Assembly (NCBI GenBank): GCA_964583165.1 | Contig: CAZOVK010000002.1 | Span: 1-64,000 of the forward strand | Source: CAZOVK01 sp964583165 | GTDB taxonomy: Bacteria > Bacillota > Clostridia > Lachnospirales > WRAX01 | DNA length: 64,000 nt | Reading direction: 5' to 3' | Part shown: piece after piece, positions 17,642 through 25,907 of the stretch | Position numbering within the stretch: the first letter of the stretch is position 1 | Layout of the letters: each line of letters opens with the position of its first letter | Position numbers and translations under genes: made by a program | Notes under the pieces: generated by a model | Seen by the model: the letters and a program-made list of their open reading frames with translations, nothing else | Database searches by the model: none | What the model was told of the DNA's origin: nothing

Positions 17642-18138
17642 TGGTTTACAAAAAGGTATATAACTCTTGCCAAGAGCTTCAAATTGACGCAAGTGTAAAT
17701 CGTTTTGCAATCTATGGAGATTTGTATGATTTCAATAATAAATTTGAGTCCATTTCTTTATCGGATAAAGGGCATATTTGTGGAATTATGTATTACAATA
17801 CAGGTATAGATTCACAAATATTGCAATTAGATAATACATCTAAACTGCTCATTGGATTTGAGAAATGGATACTTGGAATTGATTGCTTAAGTAAAAAAAT
17901 CATAGTTCAAACAAAATCGGTTGCTCCGTTCAATGAGTTTCTCGAAACGGATTACTGTATTTTATCCATTTGTGAGCTGGACATTTATGCTTACAATTCT
18001 AAATGTGAACTTCTCTGGTCTTCACAGTTTCGAGATGTCATAGTGGAGTATACTAAAATTAGTAGAGAAAAATTATTCGTACGATGCTCAAATGGTGATA
18101 CAGTAATTCTTGCATTAAAAAATGGGGCAACTCTGTAG
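17641..18138 (+). CDS. Hypothetical protein, presumed immunity protein
   Basis: A 165-aa soluble protein, intact, with no signal peptide or membrane segment. It is rich in beta-strand and aromatic residues (IYGDLYDFNN, LLIGFEKWILGID, LWSSQFRDVIVEY). The start overlaps the toxin-fragment stop (TAATG), and a good ribosome site (AGGGAGGG) lies inside the fragment. Position and size suggest an immunity protein kept after its toxin decayed, which would protect against kin that still carry the toxin. I do not recognise a family. Its base composition is visibly more AT-rich than the surface genes, consistent with separate acquisition. Confidence 0.6.
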   Translation: MVYKKVYNSCQELQIDASVNRFAIYGDLYDFNNKFESISLSDKGHICGIMYYNTGIDSQILQLDNTSKLLIGFEKWILGIDCLSKKIIVQTKSVAPFNEFLETDYCILSICELDIYAYNSKCELLWSSQFRDVIVEYTKISREKLFVRCSNGDTVILALKNGATL

Positions 18139-18435
18139 TGAGACTTTTTTAGGTGTAGATTCACGTGATACAAGTTGGTATGCTGATGTGTTTTATTTGA
18201 TACAAGGGATGAAGATTTTGCGTCACTACTAAGTGGATTTGCCCCGTATCTATTCGAGGGCAGTTTGTCCGCAGACCCAGCAGTATGGAGTGGTTGGAAA
18301 GATTCCGTTAAAAAAGTTACAGACAGGGAATTTTTGACAACCCACGAGGCTCTTGATGTCACGCGTAAATTTATCATTTTTCACCATGATGCTGAACGCG
18401 ACAGGGCGTACTATCGTCCTGTTTCAGTCTGTTGA
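18137..18435 (+). pseudogene. Decayed small gene following the immunity gene
   Basis: One frame gives TFLGVDSRDTSWYADVFYLI. After a one-base shift near 18205 the text continues DEDFASLLSGFAPYLFEGSL, then SADPAVWSGWKDSVKKVT, and later FIIFHHDAERDRAYYRPVSV and TGA at 18433. The pieces read as one broken protein. The family is not recognised; in this position a second immunity-type gene is plausible. Confidence 0.45.
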
Positions 18436-18607
18436 TAACCATTCGTTTACAATCCAAACATTGAATTTTGGTGACTAATATGGTATACTCGACAAAATAA
18501 AAGAAAGTCTAACTTTCTGTGAGCTTCAAGTTATTCTAATCTTACAATCGGCAAAAACAGGGAGGGTGTGTGGAGTTTAATTAAGTTATTCACGAAAGAG
18601 GAAGATT

Positions 18608-19087
18608 ATGGAACCAGTGATTTTTATGCTTTGTTTAACACTGCATAATATCGAAGAGGCATTATGGTTTACCGAGTGGAGGATAAAAACAATGCCAAAA
18701 AGCCACAGGTCACCTCAAAAACTGCATTTTATTTTTGCAGTGTTAGGGGTGACCATATTAGGTTATCTTGCATCAGGGTTACGTATTATGTATCCTGCTA
18801 ATACAATGATTGAATTTTGTTATATTGGTTTTGTAGGAGCGATGCTTGTAAATGCAATAGTCCCTCATCTGTTGCTTACAATACGATACAAAAAATACTG
18901 CCCCGGGGTATTAACAGGTTTTTTCCTATTAGTTCCATTCAACAGTATTATTCTATACAATGCTGTCACGTCATATTTGAAAGTAAGTGAGGTTTTAATA
19001 GCGACTATTGTTGTGGGAGTGGTGCTTCTTGTGTCAATCGCCGTTTTTGAAAGGATAGCAAAATTTTTATTAAAGGATTTGATTTAA
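18608..19087 (+). CDS. HXXEE-domain membrane protein
   Basis: A 159-aa integral membrane protein with about four hydrophobic segments (around 40-60, 68-90, 100-120, 125-148). The N-terminus carries LHNIEEALW (H13, E16, E17), the HXXEE signature that names this small, uncharacterised membrane family. The conserved acidic/His residues at a membrane face suggest metal binding, but no function is established. GAAAGAGGAAG precedes the ATG. It stands alone, between decayed genes. Confidence 0.7.
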   Translation: MEPVIFMLCLTLHNIEEALWFTEWRIKTMPKSHRSPQKLHFIFAVLGVTILGYLASGLRIMYPANTMIEFCYIGFVGAMLVNAIVPHLLLTIRYKKYCPGVLTGFFLLVPFNSIILYNAVTSYLKVSEVLIATIVVGVVLLVSIAVFERIAKFLLKDLI

Positions 19088-19131
19088 TTCTGTTTTCGTG
19101 ACTACAAATTACTTTAGCTGAATATCATCTT

Positions 19132-19400
19132 ATGTTATTCGTAAATGCTGCGTTTGTCGAGGGTGATTGGATACCATTAGAAAATGCGGAAAGAGGTGAA
19201 GACATTCGCCCTAACTACACATAGATGGAATACCCAAAACATGGTTTCTTTAGTGATAAAGTTTTCCCTATTATGTGTGAAGCAATACAAAGCATTGTTT
19301 TTGGCAACCACCGATACAAAGGCCCCAAGCCGCTTTTTAAAATGATACACCAATATCTTTACAGCTTGGCGCATGGAGCGTATTCAAAGGAGTATTGGAT
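19132..19400 (+). pseudogene. Decayed YbhB/PEBP-family gene
   Basis: The start reads MLFVNAAFVEGDWIPLENAE, then RGEDIRPNYT and a TAG, matching the N-terminus of the PEBP-like family (ExGxWIPxKYAxRGEDISPDx). After a gap another frame gives EYPKHGFFSDK, then GNHRYKGPKPLFKMIHQYLY, matching the family's HRYxGPKPP motif. The central part is missing. Confidence 0.6.
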
Positions 19401-19450
19401 TATGTTCATCTTTATCAATGATTTCATCACCATACTTATATTGGCATACA

Positions 19451-19485
19451 TTCAGGCTGCCGACAACGGTTATCGACAGCCTGAA
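19451..19485. repeat. Inverted repeat
   Basis: TTCAGGCTG (19451-19459) and CAGCCTGAA (19477-19485) form a perfect 9-bp stem with a 17-nt loop. There is no T-run on either side, so a terminator role is uncertain. It lies 70 nt downstream of the nucleoside hydrolase gene. Confidence 0.45.
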
Positions 19486-19558
19486 ACCGGTCTTATTCCA
19501 CAGGTGTTTCATTCATTAGAGCTCACATGCCCTTTGATATAAGCACAAAACGAAAATA

Positions 19559-20491
19559 TCAGATATAATTCTTTATACACCCTTCCACCATGCTCCAAAA
19601 CACATCAACATCAATGCTCATTCCGACCTTGGTGTTATGTGGTTTTTTGAGCACATCAAGGACATCACAAACCGTACGCCCATAACATAATTCGCTTTTT
19701 ATATCTATCGCTGTATACATTGACTTTACCGAAAAGCAGGAAGGTTCTGTCAAATACGCGATACAGGTAGCGTCATGCAACGGGCCACCCGAAAGCCCAT
19801 AGACTTCATTTTGTGTTTTCAGAACAAAGCGCATAATATCACAAAACAAAGCAGATGCCCTATTGCCGATAGACTCTATTCGAGTTATAACCTCTTTAGT
19901 GCATACTGTCTGATTGGTTAAGTCCAACCCCATCATCACAATCGGTACACCGGATGTAAAAACCACATGGGCGGCCTCTGGGTCGGCATAGATGTTGAAC
20001 TCAGCTGATGGCGTAGTATTACCGATAGAATAGGCCCCTCCCATCAATACAATCTCCGCAATTTTCGGTATGATACGTGGTTCAATACGCATTGCCATAG
20101 CAATATTGCTTAACGGTCCAATCGGTACAATAGTGATATCCCCGTTTGATGCCATAAGGGTTTCAATTAGATAAGAAATGGCGTGTTTGTCTTCAATCTT
20201 TTTCTGTAGTGGCTCAAAAACAGGCCCGTCTAGCCCAGTTTCGCCATGAATGTTTGCGGCGACCACCTGTTCTCGAACCATAGGCAGTGACATGCCTGCA
20301 TACACCGGCACATTGATATTCAGTGCTTGACAGACATTCAGACCATTTTGACAGGTCTTTTCAAGTGTCTGGTTCCCCGCAACAATGGTAATACCCAACA
20401 AATCAAGCTTTGGGTTATTAGCCGCCATCATAATGGCTATCGCGTCATCATGCCCCGGGTCACAATCAATGATGATTTTACGTTTTTCCAT
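19559..20491 (-). CDS. Ribonucleoside hydrolase (inosine-uridine nucleoside hydrolase family)
   Basis: A 310-aa cytoplasmic enzyme that splits ribonucleosides into base and ribose. The calcium and ribose site DCDPGHDD (D9, D11, D15, D16) opens the protein. GGAYSIGN with SAEFNIYADPEAA binds substrate, and GGPLHDA carries the catalytic His and last metal Asp. Length is normal for RihA/B/C. The start at 20491 follows AGGAAGA. It is divergent from a YeiL-type regulator, the same pairing as rihB-yeiL in E. coli, which supports a pyrimidine-nucleoside preference and YeiL control. The substrate preference is inferred. Confidence 0.9.
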   Translation of the reverse strand: MEKRKIIIDCDPGHDDAIAIMMAANNPKLDLLGITIVAGNQTLEKTCQNGLNVCQALNINVPVYAGMSLPMVREQVVAANIHGETGLDGPVFEPLQKKIEDKHAISYLIETLMASNGDITIVPIGPLSNIAMAMRIEPRIIPKIAEIVLMGGAYSIGNTTPSAEFNIYADPEAAHVVFTSGVPIVMMGLDLTNQTVCTKEVITRIESIGNRASALFCDIMRFVLKTQNEVYGLSGGPLHDATCIAYLTEPSCFSVKSMYTAIDIKSELCYGRTVCDVLDVLKKPHNTKVGMSIDVDVFWSMVEGCIKNYI

Positions 20492-20514
20492 ATTTATCTT
20501 CCTTTCAAGGTAAG

Positions 20515-20532
20515 TTGGATATCGACATCCAA
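20515..20532. promoter_or_regulatory. Candidate YeiL operator
   Basis: TTGGAT-N6-ATCCAA is a perfect dyad of CRP/FNR-type spacing in the divergent promoter region. It overlaps the -35 box of yeiL and lies 24-41 nt upstream of the hydrolase start codon. Confidence 0.55.
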
Positions 20533-20550
20533 GCTGGATTATAGTATAAT
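20522..20550 (+). promoter_or_regulatory. Promoter of yeiL
   Basis: TCGACA (20522-20527), a 17-nt spacer and TATAAT (20545-20550). The -10 region (ATTATAGTATAAT) is itself nearly symmetric, so it could also serve the divergent hydrolase gene. Confidence 0.55.
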
Positions 20551-20604
20551 ATGAATAATAATAATATGAGAAATCTCACAACAAAAAAGAAAGGTTGAGA
20601 ATCT

Positions 20605-21288
20605 GTGCGCGAGATTAAGAACCAATCTCAAAGAGAGGCTGAGATAACGAAATCTGGCTTTATGAAGTACTTTTCGTTTAAGGCTGACTCTTTCGCAAAA
20701 TTGATAACCTTTTCGCCTAACGAGTTTATTGTCAAAGAAGACTTTATGCCCTCTCATCTCTACTTTTTGACCTCGGGGCGCGCTAAACTTTATACCACTC
20801 TAGCTAATGGAAAGATTGCTTTAATAGATTTTTTTATTGCGCCTTGTTTTATAGGCGAAATGGAGCTCGTTGGTCATACACAGGATATTTGTTCTGTACA
20901 GGCAATAGAGCCTTGTCTATGCCTAGCGTTGCCTATCTCACAATGCCGAGAAATGTTGCTGGCTGACCCGGTTTTTCTAAGGGGAATATGCCTATATCTC
21001 GGCGCCAAAAACGCAAAAAACATTCGGTTATTAACAGAAAACCAAAGGTTTCCGCTTGAAAACCGCCTAGCTAGTTTTATCTTGATGTCAACCGCCACAA
21101 ACACTTATGAGGAAAAACACAGCCATGCCGCTGACTACCTCGGTGTATCATATCGCCATTTGTTATATGTGATGGCTCAATTTGTCGAGAAGGGATTTTT
21201 GGAAAAGGAAGACCGCATATACAAAATTACCGATAGACAAGCCCTTATACAATTGGCACACGCCGTCGAACCCGAGATGTTTTTTTGA
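20605..21288 (+). CDS. yeiL: CRP/FNR-family regulator YeiL
   Basis: A 227-aa regulator. The N-terminal cyclic-nucleotide-binding-like jelly roll (about 30-140) contains YFLTSGRAKLY and LIDFFIAPCFIGEMELVG, and the C-terminal winged helix (about 150-215) contains AADYLGVSYRHLLYVMAQF. Both stretches closely match what I recall of E. coli YeiL. The start is GTG at 20605, with AGAAAGG upstream. Cysteines are present (IAPCF, CSVQAIEPCLC), but there is no N-terminal Fe-S cluster cysteine set, and the effector is unknown. Gene position next to a nucleoside hydrolase supports control of nucleoside salvage. Confidence 0.85.
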   Translation: MREIKNQSQREAEITKSGFMKYFSFKADSFAKLITFSPNEFIVKEDFMPSHLYFLTSGRAKLYTTLANGKIALIDFFIAPCFIGEMELVGHTQDICSVQAIEPCLCLALPISQCREMLLADPVFLRGICLYLGAKNAKNIRLLTENQRFPLENRLASFILMSTATNTYEEKHSHAADYLGVSYRHLLYVMAQFVEKGFLEKEDRIYKITDRQALIQLAHAVEPEMFF

Positions 21289-21347
21289 TAATGCCCATGA
21301 ATCCGACAAAGGCAAATAATCTACAATAGAAGCTAAGAAAATGTGCA

Positions 21348-21376
21348 TTGACAATTTATACTGCTACACATATACT
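21348..21376 (+). promoter_or_regulatory. Consensus promoter upstream of the Fic fragment
   Basis: TTGACA (21348-21353), a 17-nt spacer and TATACT (21371-21376). It now transcribes only a 39-codon remnant. Confidence 0.6.
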
Positions 21377-21461
21377 AGACTTAATATAATTATGGGGGGT
21401 TCTTTGTTAATTGGCTTCATACATTTAGCGCTATATGTAATATGAACATGAGGTGATACTT

Positions 21462-21581
21462 TTGGGAAGTGATAGGTTCAATGACCTTACTCAAATAGAC
21501 AAACTAATAAATGAGCTAGACAGAAAACGCCCATTGACTAAAGGTGAGGTAGAGCGTTTGCGAGATGAGCGGATTATCTGA
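21462..21581 (+). pseudogene. N-terminal fragment resembling a Fic-family protein
   Basis: A 39-codon frame from TTG, with AGGTGA 6 nt upstream, reads LGSDRFNDLTQIDKLINELD, then RKRPLTKGEVERLRDERII and TGA. The LIxELDxxRPLxxGExxRLRDE pattern is the usual opening of Fic/DOC-family AMPylators, just before the missing SNAIEGN segment. It may instead be a free-standing small protein. Confidence 0.4.
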
Positions 21582-21602
21582 CAGAAAAGATACGGTTTTA
21601 TA

Positions 21603-22463
21603 TCAATATCTTAAATCCTCAATAAGATGATAAAGCTTGGAATAAAACCCGCGGATGTCAATACCTGCGTCAAGCCCCGATACTTGCCCGTCGCCTGTTT
21701 CTATAACTGTCCAACTTCCGTCATCAAGTTGGGCGAAGTCAACAGTGTAGAATTGGCTGCTTAATTTTGGTATTCTACTCAAAAATTCTTTGGGCACACT
21801 GCCATTGGGCAATAAGTGATTTGTATGTGCAGAAACAGAAAGAACAAACCCTTTGAAATAGAAAACTCTATACTCACAAATCATGCCGTCAATCTTAGCG
21901 AAATTGACGAATTTTTTCAGTACGATACCCTTCGTATATAGCTCTCCGCGTAATTCCTTGAACCACCTCAGATAACCATCCAATTCCTCATTAGTCATTG
22001 CTGTATCCAATACTTTAAGGAAATGCTGTTCATTTACGGATTTCACATAGTCTTTTATTATGAATCTGTTAAAATTATTTCTTACGATAGACCAATCAAC
22101 GTATTGACCATCTGGGTAGACCAATATTTCAGGCGTAAGACTTCTTATCACTGGGTACACATTAGGGAACTCATGGCAATATTCATATTGTTCTGGCGTA
22201 TTGACGAGCGATAAACCACTTGCCGATAGTTTTTCGTAAAGCGCCCTGTATTGTTCGGTTTTTAGCATCCAACCCCTATATATGCACAGCCCTGTTGAGT
22301 GTTGCTTAGGGTAAAGCTTGAGCTTACCACCGCTGATGAAATCATCATAATTGAATAGCAGTACGTTAAATTGCTCTGCCGCCGCTTTATATTCATTTTC
22401 ATATGTACTGTCTGCTTTGGTCAAATCAAAAAAGTCGGCCGGGAATAAAATTGTAGCTCTCAT
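21603..22463 (-). CDS. ATP-grasp protein, DUF4343/R2K-like
   Basis: A 286-aa cytoplasmic protein. The pre-ATP-grasp part (1-110) contains CIYRGWML and LVNTPEQYEYCHEFPNVYPV. The ATP-grasp core has RFIIKDYVKS (adenine/phosphate Lys), LYTKGIVLKKFV and EYRVFY. The metal-binding end VDFAQLDDGSWTVIETGDGQ carries the E/D-G-x-G carboxylates. Such enzymes join a carboxylate to an amine using ATP; this branch is often linked to peptide modification, but the substrate is unknown. Start 22463 follows AGGTGG. The longer frame to 22559 lacks a ribosome site. It is a single-gene unit. Confidence 0.65.
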   Translation of the reverse strand: MRATILFPADFFDLTKADSTYENEYKAAAEQFNVLLFNYDDFISGGKLKLYPKQHSTGLCIYRGWMLKTEQYRALYEKLSASGLSLVNTPEQYEYCHEFPNVYPVIRSLTPEILVYPDGQYVDWSIVRNNFNRFIIKDYVKSVNEQHFLKVLDTAMTNEELDGYLRWFKELRGELYTKGIVLKKFVNFAKIDGMICEYRVFYFKGFVLSVSAHTNHLLPNGSVPKEFLSRIPKLSSQFYTVDFAQLDDGSWTVIETGDGQVSGLDAGIDIRGFYSKLYHLIEDLRY

Positions 22464-22654
22464 TGTGCCTACCACCTCGGCAGTAATATTTGCACTTTTC
22501 AGTATACCATATCGTACAAGAAAATCAAATGATTTCAGTCTATGTAATGGCAACCGCAAAATGACATTACAGATGCTTATCTGTCATCATCGTTCAAAAT
22601 TGAATACTGATGTGTTAGATAAGATTTGAAACTTAATTCAATGTGTTACAATCT

Positions 22655-22693
22655 GAAAATAAAGCCATTGGGTATTTTCCCCAATGGCCTTTG
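22655..22693 (-). terminator. Terminator of the 994-aa SLH protein gene
   Basis: Minus-strand GCCATTGGG pairs with CCCAATGGC around GAAAATA, followed by TTTATTTT. Confidence 0.8.
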
Positions 22694-22707
22694 CCATAAT
22701 ATCCCTG

Positions 22708-25692
22708 CTATTTTGTTGCGTTCACATAATTCAAGAAAATCTGAGCTACTTCGGCTCTTGTGACTGTGCCTTTCGGGTTAAATAGATTGCCGCCGACGCC
22801 ACTAATCAGCCCGTATTTCTTCATATCCGAAACAGCGGTTTGCGCCCACGCGCTGAGACTTGAGTTGTCAGCGAATGGCTCATCGCTTGCGGCTTGGGGG
22901 AGCTGATTACCCTTGCTCTTAATGTAGTTATAAAACATCAGAGCCATTTGTTCGCGTGTAATTGTGTCGTTTGCGCCGAAATTGCCGTTGTTGTAACCCG
23001 TAAGTATGCCGTTTTTAGCCGCCCATGTTGCGGCTTGGCCGTACCACTCATCAATGTTTACATCATTAAACACTGATTCTGTATAGCCGCTAAGGTCAGC
23101 GTTATCAAGACGAGCCAAAACCGAAGCAAATGAAGCTCGCGTCATGGGAGTTTGGGGAGCAAATGTTGTTCCGCTAACTCCGCCAAATAACCCAGCTCTA
23201 TAAACAGTCATTACGGCGTTATAATACCAAGCCCCAACCTTTACATCACTAAACGGATTCTCTATTTCCGGCAACCGTTCTGTAGTCAGCACATACTTTG
23301 ACGCATGGTCAAAGTCAAAACTGAACTTGCCGTTTTCAACCATGTAAGAACTGCGATACTCAAGCGCGTCTATTTTCTCGTTATAGAAATAGAGATACAT
23401 GGTCATGCCGTTGTATTTCGCGTCTATAGGATAGGTCAGCTTGCCCGTAAACGGCAGAGGTCCGCTATAAGTGATTTCTAGCTGGATAGCTTCTGTCCCC
23501 GCGGTCGTAACAAGGTTTGAGATGGGCGCTTGCTCAATCTCTGTCACTGTCAGGTTATAACCACCATTAGCAATGGTGCCACTGATACTCTGACCGTTAA
23601 TTGTCCAGATATATTTGCCATAATCCAGAACGGTATTGACATCTTTGCCTGTAGCCGCTTTAAGCACGTCTGCGGTTAGTTGATTTCCTACACTCATTGG
23701 TATGTTTACAGTGCCACCCGCGGGAGCCGCTATGATTTGTTGAGGAATGGTGTTCGTCTTTGTAGGCGATGTGATAACTACATTACCGCCGCTTCCGCCT
23801 GTGTTGCTGTTATTGTTGTTATTGTTATTGTTATTGTTGTCGTTGCTGGCCGTCCATTTAGCAAAGAGAGTTCTTGTGCTCGTTACGGTATCGGTTGAAA
23901 AATCCCACTGATTTGTGCAGGCGGCTTCTTTGAACCAACCACCAAACGTAAAATTGGTTTTTGTTGGGTCTGTGGGTTTGGTTATCTTTGAGCCCGAGGC
24001 GATATCGGTGATAGCGTCAACGGCACTGCCACCTTGACTGTCCAACGAAACAGAATAGAGTTCTTGGCTTGTGAGAGTCGCCGCATAGTCAGTTATATTG
24101 CCTGCATAGCTTTTTGTAGTTCCATCTGATGTTGTAATATTAGCCGTTGCCTTAACCGGGGTTGTGTCAGCTGCCCAAACATAGATAACGCCATCAGCAA
24201 AGCCGTTGACAATTGAGTCACCGGTGATAATATCATTGATACCATAAGCTGTTAAGGTTTCGGGTTTGTTTGAGGGTAAAATCGGGTTGCCGCTCGCATC
24301 GAGGATACTCAAACTGTTCACAACCGCGCCCTTAATGTTATTACCGCTTGCATCTTTAACAGTGAGGGTATATTGTTTTGCTATGGTAGGCGTACCCGCA
24401 TAATAATAGTCGAAAAATACATTGCCTGTGCCGGTAATACTTTTGATACTGCCGCCTAGAACACATATTTTGCTGCCAGTCACTGTGTTGTCTATTGTGT
24501 CAACCATACCGCCATAAACAAAAATGGGAGAATAAGCACTATTGTTGGTTATTGTGCCTTTTACAGTACCGCTATAAATAATGAAACCCTTGTAACTAGC
24601 GGCCGCATGATTGAAATGACCGCTTGGGCCAACAACAATCGTACCGCCCCCATTTCTTCCGCTACTGATAGAATTTCCGTTAAGATAAATATACCCTAAA
24701 TAGTCACTGGCGCCATTATTAAGCGTTCCATTGACTATTAGCGTGCCTCCGCTGTTAGGCACTATATTACCGTTATCAGTTGTATTTCCGCTTATGAAGA
24801 TACCTTGGTTTTCTGAGGTATTTGTATTTTCTACCAATCCACTTTCACCAATAGTGAGAGTGCTAAAGTTACCGACTTTGACTGCGCTTGAATTCCCAAG
24901 TGTACCATTTACAGTGAGCGTCGCAGAGTTGGTTGAATTCCCATGTAAATAAATATTACTGCCAGTCGTAGTCTTAACAATTAGAAGGCTGCCTGTCTCA
25001 ACAGTAAGTGAGCCGCCCGCTACGACTTCAAGCGTACCCAAAACTGTAATATTGTTGGCGATGTTCAAGCCACTCGGTTTACCGGGAATAATCATTGCTT
25101 GGTCAATAGTCATAACTGCGCCTGCACTGATTAATACTTGTGCGGCGTGTGTGTCACCTTCATTATTCATAATTGTAAATTCGTCAATCCTACCCGTTCC
25201 GACAGCAAAAGTGTTGTTTGTACGGGTACTGTCCTTCAATGTTATCGGGTTTTTGGTATTGTTAAAGATGATTTTAGAAGCCGAGTCACTAAAGCTGTCG
25301 TTATAAAGACTCATGCCCTTGATGTCAATTTCTCCCCCAACAAGGTTGTTGGACGTAGTTGTAACAGTTACGGAACCGCCTTGACTGAAGTCAAATACAG
25401 GCGCACTACCTGAACCTGTAAGTGTGCTGCCGTTTAAGTCAAGCCTAAAATCAAATGTCGGTGTAATACTGCCAGTTTCTGTAACATTGTATAACAACTT
25501 AATTGTGTCACCTTCGTCTACGACGGGGTCATCTGCGGATACCAACGCCGCGCTGACTGTTTCATAGTCTGAGCCAATACCGCCTACAGTTATAGTTTTG
25601 GGTGTGTTAGCCATAACAGGCACAGTCACAAACGGCATTAAGCCCAATACCATTACTAAAGTGGTGAATAGGCTGAGAACTCGCTTTCTCAT
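22708..25692 (-). CDS. SLH-anchored surface protein with InlB-type repeat (994 aa)
   Basis: An exported cell-surface protein. It has a signal peptide (1-28, ending VPVMA) and a long Gly/Thr/Asn/Ser-rich beta region (about 30-530). One InlB/Listeria-Bacteroides repeat (about 545-615, FGGWFKEAACT...LFAKWTAS), a poly-Asn linker, a penultimate beta domain (about 640-800, LDYGKYIWTING...DHASKYVLTTE) and three SLH domains (about 810-994, FSDVKVGAWYY; TREQMALMFYN; TRAEVAQIFLN) follow. The last 350 residues are paralogous to the 1611-aa protein. It probably acts as an adhesin or S-layer-associated protein. Its promoter has two 11-bp-spaced boxes matching those before the lipase-like gene, so both are probably controlled by the regulator at 28003-28815. 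Confidence 0.88.
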   Translation of the reverse strand: MRKRVLSLFTTLVMVLGLMPFVTVPVMANTPKTITVGGIGSDYETVSAALVSADDPVVDEGDTIKLLYNVTETGSITPTFDFRLDLNGSTLTGSGSAPVFDFSQGGSVTVTTTSNNLVGGEIDIKGMSLYNDSFSDSASKIIFNNTKNPITLKDSTRTNNTFAVGTGRIDEFTIMNNEGDTHAAQVLISAGAVMTIDQAMIIPGKPSGLNIANNITVLGTLEVVAGGSLTVETGSLLIVKTTTGSNIYLHGNSTNSATLTVNGTLGNSSAVKVGNFSTLTIGESGLVENTNTSENQGIFISGNTTDNGNIVPNSGGTLIVNGTLNNGASDYLGYIYLNGNSISSGRNGGGTIVVGPSGHFNHAAASYKGFIIYSGTVKGTITNNSAYSPIFVYGGMVDTIDNTVTGSKICVLGGSIKSITGTGNVFFDYYYAGTPTIAKQYTLTVKDASGNNIKGAVVNSLSILDASGNPILPSNKPETLTAYGINDIITGDSIVNGFADGVIYVWAADTTPVKATANITTSDGTTKSYAGNITDYAATLTSQELYSVSLDSQGGSAVDAITDIASGSKITKPTDPTKTNFTFGGWFKEAACTNQWDFSTDTVTSTRTLFAKWTASNDNNNNNNNNNNSNTGGSGGNVVITSPTKTNTIPQQIIAAPAGGTVNIPMSVGNQLTADVLKAATGKDVNTVLDYGKYIWTINGQSISGTIANGGYNLTVTEIEQAPISNLVTTAGTEAIQLEITYSGPLPFTGKLTYPIDAKYNGMTMYLYFYNEKIDALEYRSSYMVENGKFSFDFDHASKYVLTTERLPEIENPFSDVKVGAWYYNAVMTVYRAGLFGGVSGTTFAPQTPMTRASFASVLARLDNADLSGYTESVFNDVNIDEWYGQAATWAAKNGILTGYNNGNFGANDTITREQMALMFYNYIKSKGNQLPQAASDEPFADNSSLSAWAQTAVSDMKKYGLISGVGGNLFNPKGTVTRAEVAQIFLNYVNATK

Positions 25693-25757
25693 GGTGTTAA
25701 TTCCTCCTCCATTTTGTTTTTGTGTTGTAATTTATATGCAGCTGTTTCTCAAACTAT

Positions 25758-25791
25758 ATTATAAACCCCAACCTGTGACAAACCTGTGACA
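25758..25791 (-). promoter_or_regulatory. SARP-type direct-repeat promoter of the 994-aa SLH gene
   Basis: Minus strand: TGTCACAGG at 25791-25783 and again at 25780-25772 (11-bp period), then 8 bp, then TATAAT at 25763-25758. No -35 consensus is present; CAGGTT occupies that place. This is the spacing known for SARP-family activators. The two boxes are identical. Confidence 0.7.
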
Positions 25792-25804
25792 AAACAGCCC
25801 TCAA

Positions 25805-25837
25805 ATTGAGAATCTTAAAAATTTTTAAGAACTCAAT
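25805..25837. repeat. AT-rich palindrome
   Basis: TCTTAAAAATTTTTAAGA (25813-25830) is a perfect 18-bp palindrome, flanked by ATTGAG and CTCAAT arms that extend the pairing. It lies between the lipase-like gene's end and the SLH gene's promoter. It may act as a terminator for the former or a protein-binding site. Confidence 0.5.
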
Positions 25838-25843
25838 AGCCGT

Positions 25844-25852
25844 TGTCACAGG
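25844..25852 (+). promoter_or_regulatory. Third copy of the TGTCACAGG box, opposite orientation
   Basis: The same 9-mer as the two promoter boxes, on the plus strand, about 50 nt upstream of them. There is no second box at 11 bp and no -10, so it may be an auxiliary site or chance. Confidence 0.35.
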
Positions 25853-25907
25853 TTTTTATGCTTGTCGCTTATTAAACTACCTTACCGACATTTTGGCTGA
25901 CATGGTT

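Noticed and set aside
18568..18648. 26-codon frame (VWSLIKLFTKEEDYGTSDFY start) with GGAGGG upstream
   Set aside because: Overlaps the HXXEE gene in another frame. It is short and resembles nothing known, though it could be a leader peptide.
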